Assembly: GCA_037176885.1 (NCBI GenBank)
Contig: JAWWNJ010000032.1
Span: forward strand, 62,001 to 126,000
DNA length: 64,000 bases
Reading direction: 5' to 3'
DNA from: Favolaschia claudopus
Lineage: Eukaryota > Basidiomycota > Agaricomycetes > Agaricales > Mycenaceae
Shown: positions 1-10,634 of the stretch, piece after piece
How positions within the stretch are numbered: the stretch's first letter is position 1
Layout of the letters: each line of letters starts with the position of its first letter
Program-made: the position numbers and the translations under genes
The notes under the pieces: generated by a model
Database searches by the model: none
The model's input: only the letters and a program-made list of their open reading frames with translations
What the model was told of the DNA's origin: nothing

Positions 1-1352
1 CCCCTGCCGCGAGTCCCATGGTACTTTGTGTCTCGAACATCAGTTGGGGCGAGCCAGGGATGACGGAGGATGGGTTGCCGCTGCCACCACACCCCGAACT
101 TGAAGTGACAGATGGATGGTACCGACTGCGCGCCCAGGTTGACATACCGCTCGCGCGTGCGGTGCGGCGCGGTGTTATCCGTGTCGGGAGGAAGATTGGG
201 GTTGTCGGCGCAAAGGTTCGCAATTTATATGCTTGGCTTTCATCTCAGCTGATTAAACGGCCAGCTTCATTCCGAGCGTAAAGAGGCGTCGGAGGTGCTT
301 GAGGCATACAATTCCACAAATCTGGTATTGTCGGGTAATTCGTCGCATTTAGTCCCCTGGCACACCAAGTTGGGATTTCATAGTGAGCCTTGGATTGCGA
401 CAATGCATAGCTTGACGGGGGATGGAGGAGTGGTTGCTGCATTGGATTTCGTGATTCTCAAAGTAAGATGCTGCTCCAGTCCGTGCTGCACCAGACTGAA
501 TAAGCGGGGGTTAGACATATCCCATAGCATTTCTTGAGTTTCGTGAAGACGAGAATGGCGAGAAGCAGCGCGAGGGGCCGCGAAACGAGCGTGAGGAGAC
601 AGAGACTCAAGAGAAGTGGACGGTTTGTCTTTCCTAGTAATTTTGATTTATACAGTTCTAGCTGACAAAACATACGTATAGCGTCGCCGCGAAGTGCACG
701 AAAATACACTTCGAGAAGAGCTTTCCAAGAAGGAGATGCGGTTCCAGGGCTACGCGGAGCGGATGGAACAGCGAGCAGGACCGCAGTTTGTGCCTACCGA
801 GGACGGTGAGCGGCTGGGAGCTTTTGATACTGAAAAGTCTCAAGTCTCATGTCACTCGCGGTTTTTAGGTGAGCCTACGGACGAATTGGAAGAACTGTAT
901 GATGAACTGGAAGATCCGGCTGCGGCGGGGGCAGTACTGTCGCGCGTAAGAGGTAACACCGCCGGATGGTTTGCCCGGTTCATTCTAGACCGCCTGGAGA
1001 AAGAGAGGGAGCGCGCGAGCGAGGAAATCGACCAGGAACTGAAGGTGCCGAAACATAACAAGATGTGTGTCATCAACTAACATCACCTCAGAGAGTGTGT
1101 CCACCTCGGGAGGTGCGCAATTTTCGAGTTTTGGTCGTCCAGGACGCATGCACTTCACGTCGGGGGGCGACCCGCTCTGCGCAATTGACAGTGTGGGATG
1201 TGCTTGGGCTGGGGGAAAGCCTGGATGTCGGGAAACGATTTGTGACAACAAATCTAATGCCGACTTCACAAAGTGCATGGATGGGCTGCTGTGAGAGTGG
1301 ATCTGAAATTTATCTGAGCACTCGACGGGACACGCGATGGAAGAGGCTGTAA
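1..1352 (+). CDS. BRH2: BRCA2/Brh2 homologue, C-terminal part (5' end outside window)
   Basis: This is the DNA- and DSS1-binding end of a BRCA2-type recombination mediator, which loads Rad51 on single-stranded DNA in the nucleus. The exons are <1-215, 265-462, 515-622, 682-1044 and 1092-1352; all four introns are phase 0. The translation follows the BRCA2 OB1 domain: MVLCVS, then LEVTDGWYRLRAQVD, VGRKIGVVGAK and WHTKLGF. A charged helical stretch (E/R/K-rich, about residues 170-290) resembles the BRCA2 Tower region, and the last exon matches the OB2 strand pattern (FRVLVVQD, LTVWDV, GKRFVTTNL). The protein ends right after OB2, so the OB3 of animal BRCA2 is missing. Bases 806-868 form a possible in-frame 63-bp intron with good GTGAGC and TTTTAG ends; whether it is spliced is open. 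BRC repeats would lie upstream of the window. Confidence 0.85.
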
Positions 1353-1483
1353 GGTGTAGGTCTAGGTTCAAGTTGTACGAAATTCCCCTGTGTAGAATTT
1401 TCGGTGTTGTACGTAACTGTTCGTCGGATATCTCGTCCCACCATTGTCTGGCTTGCTTCTAACCATCGTGCTCCCCGCACTCA

Positions 1484-4400
1484 ATGGCTGACTACGTCTA
1501 CGCCCTTCACGACTTTCTCCCCGAACACGAAGACGAGGTCTCCTTCCATGCCGGGGAACGCATAGAGGTCGTGGAAAAGGATGATCTCTACAACGATGGC
1601 TGGTGGAGGGGACGCAATCTCGCAGGAAAAGTTGGCCTATTTCCTCAGAGCTATACTACGCCCACGCCGCCAGCAGAATCTACTCCTCCCCAATCTTACG
1701 CTATTTCTTCACCGAGTGAAACTCCCGAGACGAGCGCTCCGCTCAAGTCGCTTGCTGAAGAACCCGAGTCCGCAGACGACACTTCACCGGCTTCCCCCGT
1801 GCCTCATATTTATCTTAATGATAATGCTACGGAGCCAGTCAGGTCTAGCGGCGAGGTGATGCAAGCAACCATGACCGACGTTCAGCAAGCCATCGAGCAG
1901 CTCGGTAGCCGTGATCGAGGAAGTAATACTAACCTCGATCATGATGCTCGCAGCTTCAGTTTCGCTTCTAGCCATGGCATGACGACGGATTCGGAGGAGG
2001 AGGACGATTTCAGTGAAGCTGAGGACTGGAAAGGCGTTCGGAAACGTCTCGCCGACAAAGCTCGAGAGGCTCTCGCAGAGGCGGAAAAACTCGAAGCGCT
2101 GTCCTCCAATATTGCGTCGAGCAGCCGACTACCTCCCATCGCTGTCGAGCTCAGTGACGAGAGTGATGCGGAAGAAGATGACGAACACCATGATGAAGAC
2201 CACTATACCACCTCACCGCTGCGGGATCAATACATCCCGGAGGAGGATGAACCGTCTGAACCTGTTGACGGACTTGGACGTTTGCGTAATGCAGACGAAA
2301 ATCCTGCAACGGCGACGGCGTCTACGTTTGCTCTTGACTTAGCTGCACACACCGCAATACCTCCAACACCTGTATCTGCCGGGACACCTCCTTCCCCTTC
2401 ACCCGCCCCGGTAGCAGCTCCCGCTATGCTTGAGCGTGAGAGCTCCCCGCTGCGCGACACCATCGTGGCTTCCCAAAGCCTACCATCTCCTGCACTCTCT
2501 GCCACGGCCGCCGCCGTTGCCTCCAAGCATAGCAGTATCGCATCGTCTACGGCGGCTGGTCTCGGACCGCAATCGAAACCCAGCAGTGTGCATTCTGCAC
2601 CTCATTCTGCTCCTCTGTCCGTCGTGAGCGAAGGCAAAAGGCGGGATGATAGCGGTCACGCCAGCAATGCGAGCGCCGCCGCAAAGCATCCATCGGAATG
2701 GACGGTTGAAGAAGTGGTAGACTGGCTCAAGAGCAAAGGTTTCGATGAGGATGTTTGCGATAAATTCACAGGTGAGGAATCGTTCCCTTTCGCGAGGGCC
2801 ATGTTCTCATCCTGCATCTAGAGCAAGAAATTACCGGAGACGTCCTCCTTGACCTTGATGTTAATCTTCTCAAAACTGAGATTGGCATCATGGCATTCGG
2901 GAAGCGTATGCGTATCGCAAACGCAATTGTTGAACTCCGCCGGCCACCTTCGCCCTCTGCATCGTTTTCTCTAGCTCAAAACTCACCTCAGCATCCGCAG
3001 TATGCGGTAGCATACTCAAATTCACAGCACTCACAGCCGTATCCACACTCACCCAATTTCCATGGTCATTCAAGGACACAGTCGCAGTCTCATTCTCAAC
3101 AGTCGTATAATGGCCATAACAGTTTGCAGTCTTCTGTCGGCTCACCGCTCAATGGCTATCTAACCCAAACCTATGGTGCTACTGCCAACGGCAACGGCCT
3201 CATGAGCCCTGAAAGTGCTCCACGCCCTGGTGACCTTGCCGCGAGCCCGATGGACGAGAGCACCTCGGCGGGGCTTCATCTTGGCGAGCAAGTGAACGGG
3301 GCTCGTTCCAAGGGACGACCTGCTCAATTGACGCTTTCTCCGAGTGACGGCGCTCTCAACGTCTCCGCCACCCAAGTCGCTGAGACGGAAGCTCCTGAAG
3401 ATGAACGTGCAGTAATGAGTGAGGTAAAGTTCGCGCCATTTTACAGCTTCCTTGTTTTTCATGATTCCATGTAGAGCGAGTTACCGCATGCCAAGGCTTC
3501 CCTGGGTCGACGGATTTTCGGAACCCGCTCGCCTGTCAGCTCCCCGCATTCTTCTACGGCTGCAGACAAGGAGAAAGACAAAGACAAAGACTCAGCTGCT
3601 AGCAGTCATTCCAAAGACGCAGAGGCTTCGGTGGAGACCAAGATCGAAGGGAAAGTCTCCGGGAAGAAGAAGGAGAGCAATATCGCTCCGGGACCTGGAA
3701 GACACGCCCGCGGCAAGAAGAGTGTCGACACCAGCACCCAGTCGAAGGGGACCGGCGATCGATTGAGCATCTTCGGCGCTTCTTTCGGCGGTACCCTGGG
3801 TCGCAAACCGGCACCGCGTTACTCCTCGTTCGTGCTTGCAGTGCTTAAATTGGCCTTTGTCTGACTTTTGTTCAATAGCGGTTCCGAGGACGCAGGAAAG
3901 ACTTCCTCTGGTTTCACCCTTCCGGGTCGTAAGAAAAGTGGGCGACCATCGACACCTGGCAATGAGCCGCACACTCCAAATCAGGCGTCTACCCCATCAG
4001 CGACTGTGCAGGCGCTCACCCCATTGACTGCCCTGCAGCCGTCACCACCCGGGAACCCGGCCCTGCTACGGAAACGGACTTCTTCCGGCCATTCAACGGA
4101 TCCAGCCAAAGCATCAGCCACAGCAGCAGCAGCGGCTGCTGTGATTGGTCCGTCCAAGTTGAAGCCGGGACTGAGCGTTCTCGAGCAAATTGGAGAGGCC
4201 GACCATATAGGGTGGATGCGAAAGAAGGGAGAGAGGTACAACAGTTGGAAGCTGCGGTACTTCATTCTCAAAGGACCCGATATGTATTATTTGAAGAGCA
4301 GCAACAAAAATGTACGCCTTCTGTCAATTCTTCGTTTTCGCAGTTGATTTTGACCCCATCGTTCTGCAGGAAACCAAGATCAAGGGCTACATAAACATTG

Positions 4401-5408
4401 TTGGCTACAAGGTCACTGTCGATGAAAATGTGGATCCTGGGCGATATGGTTTTAGGATTGACCATGACCACGACAAAACACACTTCTTCAGCTCTGACGA
4501 GAAGACTATTGTCCGTGATTGGATGAAGGCGATCATGAAGGCAACCATCGGACGCGATTATTCAAGTAAGTTTCTGTCGCGGATTGCTGTATCCACTCTG
4601 ATTTGTGCTCGCAGAGCCTGTTGTATCGTCTGTGAATATCCCGACCATCCCTTTGATAGTGGCGCAGGCGATGAACCCTGCCCCACGGCCTCCTTCTCCC
4701 ACCGCGCGCGCCGCAACACAGCGGGCGATGAGGCGGGAGAATACGGATCAGCCTTCGACTCGAGATGCACGCGTGCTCATGCTCACCGGTTTCGTCCCCC
4801 CGGAGTCGACACCGAAAGAGGAGCGCACACGGCTTGATTCGTTCTTTGCCGCGGAGCCTGTTCCTGGCGGCTCAAGCGCCGTACCCGGCTCGCCGCAGTC
4901 GTTTGCCCCTGCTCGGCCTGCAAGGAGAATGAGCTCACAGCAAGCAGTAAGTTTTGCTCTTTTCTAAGCCTCGTAACCCTGTCCTCACCGCCAATGTCAG
5001 CCTACTCCCGTCGACGATGGTCTGATCGAGTGGGCAAATGGCCACCTCCCGTCCAATTTGCAGATCACCGACCCTTCGGGTTCTCTTTGCGACGGTCTTG
5101 GGCTCTTACGACTAGCGGAATCGATCAAGGGCAAGCCGTCTTCTCCTCCCGTCCCCGACTCGGCTTTCCCCCGCGACGCAAGTGATGATAATCTGGACGG
5201 GCTCTTCCGCCTGTTCGACTTTTTGCTGGATAATGAGGTGCGCATGGGAAGCGTGAGCATCAACGACATCCGGCAAGGGAAGCGCGACAAGATCATTCAG
5301 CTGTTGCGCGGGCTCAAGGCGTGGGAGGACAAACGGAAAGCTATCGCTACGAGTATTGGCAAAGGAGCTGGCCAGGCAGGCGGTTTTGTTGCTCCCGCCT
5401 GGTCTTGA
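1484..5408 (+). CDS. Boi/Pob1-family polarity scaffold: SH3, SAM, PH and a CH-like C-terminus
   Basis: This is a predicted scaffold of the yeast Boi1/Boi2 and fission yeast Pob1 type, which links Cdc42 and formins to exocytosis at growth sites. The exons are 1484-2771, 2822-3423, 3475-3827, 3879-4311, 4370-4565, 4615-4946 and 5001-5408, giving 1203 codons with all phases closing. An SH3 domain (about residues 1-58, ALHDFLPEHEDEVSF...WWRGR) starts at the first Met. A SAM domain (about 401-468, WTVEEVVDWLKSKGF) crosses intron 1. A PH domain (about 855-955, GWMRKKGERYNSWKLRYFIL) crosses introns 4 and 5. Between them lie long Ser/Pro and acidic stretches. The last about 135 residues (LIEWANGHLP...DGLGLLRLAESI...LLRGLKAW) look like a calponin-homology domain, which the yeast proteins lack. 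Confidence 0.88.
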
Positions 5409-5661
5409 TGTGCTTCCAAAAAATCATTGGGGTCTGTCAGTCATTTGACTCGTTTATGTATCTTTGGGTTTCTGCATATGGACATTCTTCGCCATCCCTC
5501 TGCACTGTATATCCTAATAACAGGTTTCAAATCTACCACTCACCATGAATTATGTATCTACTGCTTTCACACATGTATCTATGTAAGATGGAGTGGCGCA
5601 ATCGATTCGAGGAGGGATTAGGCGTTATGATTAGTATTTTTGAGGGTGATATCGACAACAT

Positions 5662-7512
5662 TTATGCAGCTACGCTGTACTTGGCAAACACCTCCTCCCA
5701 AGGGCCGGTGTCTTCATGCCCCATGCAAACTACGGACGCCTTGCCTCCCGACTGCAGTCCAAAGTATTTTACTGCGACCCGCCGAATGTCTGCCGGCTTC
5801 AGCTGGTCGATCCTCGCCGTCATCTCCGTAACGGGAATCTGGCGGTCGTGTACCAAAACCTAAGAATTTTTATGGTGAGATATGGATACATGAATGAACA
5901 CAGGCAGGAAACTTACCTGGCGACCTAAGTCCTCAACTTCCACAGCCCGGCTCTCCAGTGCCATCATGAGAGCGGACTTGAGCTGATTCTTGGCGCGATC
6001 GAGTTCCCCGGCAGGGACAGGTGTGTAGAGGAGAAGACTAAGTTGGTGGACCAAGTGGGGGAGAATTTGGGCGGGGGTGTTGCCCGAGCGCTGGCCCTTG
6101 GTGTAAGGCACAAAGGACGCAAAGAGGCCGAAGAGCGAGGAATCGGTGTAGATGTGGTGGAAGGAGGCGCAGTGGTCGATTTGTGGGTAGTGGTTGAGGA
6201 TGTGGGTGTAGAGGCGGCTGTACATGCCCTTGCCTGGTCCGCCCGCGGAGAAGCTTCCGCCTCCGCCCAAGAGCACTTGGATGGTTGCGAGGGCGTAGAT
6301 GTCGTCGTCGCGGATGCCGCAGCCCTCGAACGCGACGTAGACGTGGTTGAATTCGGAGGACGGGTCGTAGATGAAGCGGTGGCCGCCGGTATAGGGAGGG
6401 AGTGAGTTGAGGAGTTCGGGGGAGTCGGAGGCGGTGGGTGGGGAGGTGGGGAAGAGGTAGGAGGCGGCGCGGGATATTGATTTGCGGACGGAGGGGTGGG
6501 AGGTGGAGGTGGCTAGTGGGGGAGGTGCCATTGGTCGAGTTAGTGGGGAGGGTATGGGTTCGGCAGTTTCGGAGTATTTTAGAGATGAGAAATACTTGTC
6601 AGTTAATTCAACGAGTTCCTCGTGGGGCATGCCTGCGCCTGCGATGACCATTCTTTCAGGTCGGTACCACTGCTTTATGAATTTCCGCAGGGTGTGGCCG
6701 TTCATGGAGTCTATCCGCTCCTCGGGACATATTAATGGGTTCCCGAGTCCTGTACCGCCATATGCGACGGAGTGCAGGACTTCAGGGAGAATTTGTTCCG
6801 GTTTGCTGGAGAGTTCGCGGACCTCGTAACGCGCTGCGTCTCGCTGCATTTCAATTTCTTCGTGAAGATATGAAGCGTTTAAAACTGTGTCCGCGATGAG
6901 AGAAAGGGCATGGGGTGTGCCCTGGTGGAAATGCGAGGACTGGTACATGATGGACTCTCTTGACGCGTTGCACATAATGTGGCCGCCGAGAGCGTGTACG
7001 GCTGTAGCCATTTCGTCGCTTGAGCGCGTCGAAGTGGTCTAGAAAGTATTTGTAAGAAAGTAACATAGATTCAAAATGCCAAAGCACACTTTAAAAGCCA
7101 TTCTGTCTAGAAAATGACTAGCGCCCGAGGTCGAGGGATTTTCAAAGCGCGAGCCAGCATCGACATAGAGACCAACGGATGAGAAATGGCCTGGAGTAGA
7201 TTGAGTCGCGACTCGGATTTTGTTGGGCAAAGTGGTAATCTGGCAGCCGGGGTTTGCAGAATCGGTGGTGATATTTCTATGAGAGGCCTTGCAGAGCTGG
7301 TTGCTGCGACGAGCGAGGGAAGTGCCTGCTCGGCGCATGACGGTTCGCGGCAGAGAATCTTTGGCCGCGCGCGTCCTTTGTTTCCATCTCAGGACTCCGG
7401 TAACTCCGGGCCCTGCGGTTACGGCAGCCCTTGATTGAGTGCCACGGCGAAGCGACATCCAGACTGTTATCAAACGCACTCTCGTTCTCGCGTCCATGGC
7501 GCTCCTCGCCAT
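5662..7512 (-). CDS. MAS2: Mitochondrial processing peptidase alpha subunit
   Basis: This is the substrate-recognition subunit of the matrix peptidase that removes presequences from imported proteins; it works as a heterodimer with the catalytic beta subunit. The exons, in transcript order, are 7512-7090, 7038-5917 and 5859-5662, giving 580 residues. The N-terminus is rich in Arg, Thr and Ala with almost no acidic residues, which suits a mitochondrial presequence; a second Met lies 5 codons in. M16-family landmarks are present: VGLYVDAGSRFE, then a region without the HxxEH zinc site, as expected for alpha. The glycine-rich loop GGGGSFSAGGPGKGMYSRL is the alpha-subunit hallmark. It converges on the Boi-family gene with about 250 bp between the stops. 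Confidence 0.95.
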
Positions 7513-8092
7513 TCTCCAGCTGCTGGATCAGTAGCTATCTTTGTGCCACATTCAAGACCGTAGCAATCACAAAACGCAATCCCCCCTTTACGAGATGAAT
7601 TGCGCCAGAGTCCCCCAAGAAAATGCGACTCGAAACGCCCTTTGCGAGAAACTCTGACGACAATTCACAACCCCCCCTCAAAATATCTTTGGCAGTAGGG
7701 GCAAGAGTTTTTGCGTGATCCAGGTAACGTCGAGACAGCGCTGGCGCCATGCATGTCAGGAAGAAAGAGGTTTTCAAAGAGCGTCCATTTCAACTTGATG
7801 AGGCTGCCAGATTTGGGGCTCCGGACCGCCGTTCAATGAATTGTTGATGCCTGAGTTTGTTGATGCCGCCGCTCTTCCGTCCAACCATCCGCCGGACCAA
7901 CACCCGACCTACCCGGACCTTCCACGTTTTTCTCGGGCCACAGTAAGCAAGTGACATCAGCTTAGATTGACACCCGCGCAGCCGGAGAGCAGTCCATTTT
8001 AGGAACCTCATGAAGCAACTCTACTTGCCCTTTACTATCTCTTCGGACCTTGTTCTGCGCGTTTGTGACCCCCCGCAACGGACGTGAACTCG
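7513..8092. other. Intergenic region between MAS2 and the ceramidase gene
   Basis: This is the shared 5' region of two divergent genes. Two minus-strand open frames (7535-7777, 80 codons; 7790-8011, 73 codons) have no recognisable domain, no obvious partner exons and sit where promoters and leaders are expected. I see no repeat or RNA gene. Confidence 0.5.
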
Positions 8093-9463
8093 ATGGCCAT
8101 CGTCAACTCATCTAATCCACACGCTCTTGACGCTCCTGGCTATCATGGAGCCGCGACCTCTACGATTGACTGGTGTGAGGTGAGTGCACTCACTATCGCG
8201 CTATCTTGCTCGTAACTCAAAAGCCATAGGCAAACTATCAATTCTCGTACTATATTGCAGGTCCGGGAGCCTCTTCCTCACGGTGTTCCCCTCATAGTCA
8301 ACGAAACGTTTAGAGATGGCCAACACTTTCTCTAATATCGTCACAATCGGATTCGCTTTGTACGGTGCATATCTGAGCACCACCCAATATCGTAAGTGGA
8401 TGGTCTTTGCTTCGTCGCGGTCCTGATCGTGCTATAGTTCCCCCTCGCTTTATGATTGGATATATGGCACGTCGACTGCTGCCCTGTTTCGATGCTGCCT
8501 CCTGATTTGTGTTCAGGGCATTGCTTTAGTTGGTCTAGGGAGCTTTTGGTTTCATGCAACGCTTCAATTCCAGGCTCAGCTCGCAGACGAGGTGCGTTTC
8601 GTGTCGCATATCTTGAAAGTAGACTGTACTTACTTCTAAAGTTACCTATGATATATGTTACGAGCACGGCCCTCTGGCTGTTATTCGATCAGGATTCGGG
8701 CTTTAATTTCAAGTCATTGAGGACGCGTCTTCTCACTGTGGCCGCTGTAATATTCAATGTCTTATTCACGTGGAGCTAGTACGTCTGTTTCCTTGTGCCT
8801 TTCGCCGGAAACTTAAAAGGATCTAATAGCTATGTGAATCGTAACCCAGTCTACCATCAGGTAGTTTTTGCTGGACTCTTGTTTACCATTGCGTTCCGCA
8901 TCCGCTATCTTCTAACTCGATCGAGGCTCGGAACAAGCATTCCAGCGAAGAAGAGACGTGAAATCGGAACACTCTTCGCGTTCGGAGCTGCTCAATTCGT
9001 CTTCGCGTTTCTGCTATGGAATATAGACAACATCTTTTGCAAACCGTTGACGCGGTGGAAAGCCGCGCTTGGAAACCCTCATTTTGTGCTCTTGGAGCTT
9101 CACGCATGGTGGCATATTGTAAGTGGATTTTTCCTTTTGACGACCGCTTGCTGAATCTCGGGATCTCAGTTTACTGTATGTATTACTTCGTTTGGCTGTT
9201 ATACATGTTATGAACGAGTCTCAAGGCTAGCGGAACTTACTTCAAGTTCATTGGAATATCTTGTGCGTTCGAATTCCCTATCTTTGATTTCGCTTTCTGG
9301 ACAACTTTCACAGATCTGTGAGTCGTCAAACCAGAAGCACTATGGGTTTCATTAACCTCTCCCCAGCGCGCTCTGCCTGAAAGACGACCATCGCAATTTT
9401 GCGCTACAATATAGCCGCCTAGGTCTTCCGTATGTTCAGAGGATTGATAAACGACCCGAATGA
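8093..9463 (+). CDS. YPC1: Alkaline ceramidase, Ypc1/Ydc1 family
   Basis: This membrane enzyme of the ER/Golgi hydrolyses (phyto)ceramide to a long-chain base and a fatty acid. The exons are 8093-8179, 8230-8260, 8314-8391, 8438-8466, 8517-8591, 8642-8778, 8830-9118, 9170-9175, 9226-9317 and 9367-9463, giving 306 residues with all phases closing. Family signatures are clear: TSTIDWCE-NY near the N-terminus, GSFWFHATL with a metal-site His, and LELHAWWHI followed by FT. Several hydrophobic helices fit the 7-TM ceramidase fold. Two features are odd. The intron 8467-8516 must use a GC donor to give MIGYM-GIALVG. The FT dipeptide comes from a 6-nt exon flanked by introns of 51 and 50 bp. It converges on the EF-Ts gene, 57 bp from stop to stop. 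Confidence 0.93.
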
Positions 9464-9520
9464 AAGTTATATATTTATATTTATGAGCTGGGTTGGCTGT
9501 ATGTTGCATTAACGACAATG

Positions 9521-10537
9521 TCATGACACTGTTTCGGACTCTAAAGATTCGCCCACTGTCCATTTTGCGAACCGCGCAACCTGCAATCCACCTTCTCCAG
9601 AGGGATCTACCAAACCACGCTCCCGTGCCCAAGCAGTCAAGACCTCGCCAACAGGCTGACCAGATAGGTCACCAGGGAACATGAATGGTTGGTTATAGAG
9701 TGCCGTTTCATCTTTCGAGTCGACAGGAGCTCGAACCGAGCGCGTCTCGAAGCCGGTAATTTGTCGCGCGAGTGAACGCTCGAGTCGTTCAACTTCATCG
9801 CAAAATTCTTTGGATGCAAACAAATCACGGAGTTTGGGGGAGGAGAGGGCAAGAAGGCCAAGGACGCCTATACGTCCTTGATGCGGATTATTGATTGAGC
9901 CGTGAAGGTAGGATATGAGTCGTTGCCCTAGCTCTGGACTACGCGTTGGCTCGTGGAAAACAGTGAGAGCGCGCCGCAAGGCGACTTTTTCGCCGACTTT
10001 GGTCATTATATCCTGGATGGCGCGTCCCACCGTGGCCGTTGGGTCAGGATTCGGGTCAACGGCAGACAATAACGGGGTGTCATTCAAAACGTCGACAGAA
10101 CATGACTGGAAGTCGGCAGGGTCAGACATGAATGCGGCGGTGTGTGCAATGTCCGCAGCGAGCTTCCCAAAGAGCTCGTTCCGCCCCACGAAATCCGTTT
10201 CGCAGTTGAGTTCTATCATCGCGGCGCGGACGCTGTTGTTTGCAGCGCGCGGGCCGCTCCCTGCGGACAGAATCGCGACGCTGACGAGACCTTCGTTCGC
10301 GCTGCGGTCTTGCAGCTTTTCTGCCTTTTTCGCACCAGACGCGACGAGGTCTTGCTTCAGCCATTCGAGGGCGTCATTGACATTATTGTTTGACGCGCTG
10401 AGGGCCTCCCGGGCTTTGACTATCGAGACCTCCGTGAGCTTCCGGAGCTCCGCGACGAGTTTCAGTGACGGTTTTTCTGGCCCGCCAGCCGTCGAGTAGC
10501 GGCGCAGAGAAGAAAACGCAGCTCGAGATCGCCACAT
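9521..10537 (-). CDS. TSF1: Mitochondrial elongation factor Ts
   Basis: This is the guanine-nucleotide exchange factor for mitochondrial EF-Tu. It is a single exon of 338 codons. The N-terminus (MWRSRAAFSSLRRYST) is a typical Arg/Ser mitochondrial presequence. The EF-Ts N-terminal UBA-like module follows at about residues 24-70 (LVAELRKLTEVSIVKAREAL, then ALEWLKQDL). The core signature NCETDFVGRN is present at about residues 124-133. It is divergent from NAF1, with 97 bp between the start codons, so the two probably share a promoter. Confidence 0.95.
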   Translation of the reverse strand: MWRSRAAFSSLRRYSTAGGPEKPSLKLVAELRKLTEVSIVKAREALSASNNNVNDALEWLKQDLVASGAKKAEKLQDRSANEGLVSVAILSAGSGPRAANNSVRAAMIELNCETDFVGRNELFGKLAADIAHTAAFMSDPADFQSCSVDVLNDTPLLSAVDPNPDPTATVGRAIQDIMTKVGEKVALRRALTVFHEPTRSPELGQRLISYLHGSINNPHQGRIGVLGLLALSSPKLRDLFASKEFCDEVERLERSLARQITGFETRSVRAPVDSKDETALYNQPFMFPGDLSGQPVGEVLTAWARERGLVDPSGEGGLQVARFAKWTVGESLESETVS

Positions 10538-10634
10538 CCAAATTTTCGGAAGGATGAACGTGACCGTGTCACTGTGACGCGTCGAAATTTTTTGTTAGCC
10601 GACAGACGCGAAGCAAAAACGCGCTCTCCCGCGA
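10538..10634. promoter_or_regulatory. Short bidirectional promoter, TSF1/NAF1
   Basis: Only 97 bp separate the start codons of two divergent genes, one mitochondrial and one nucleolar. The segment must hold both leaders and core promoters. I see no clear TATA box, only a short GTGAC...GTCAC-type palindrome near 10560-10577. Confidence 0.5.
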
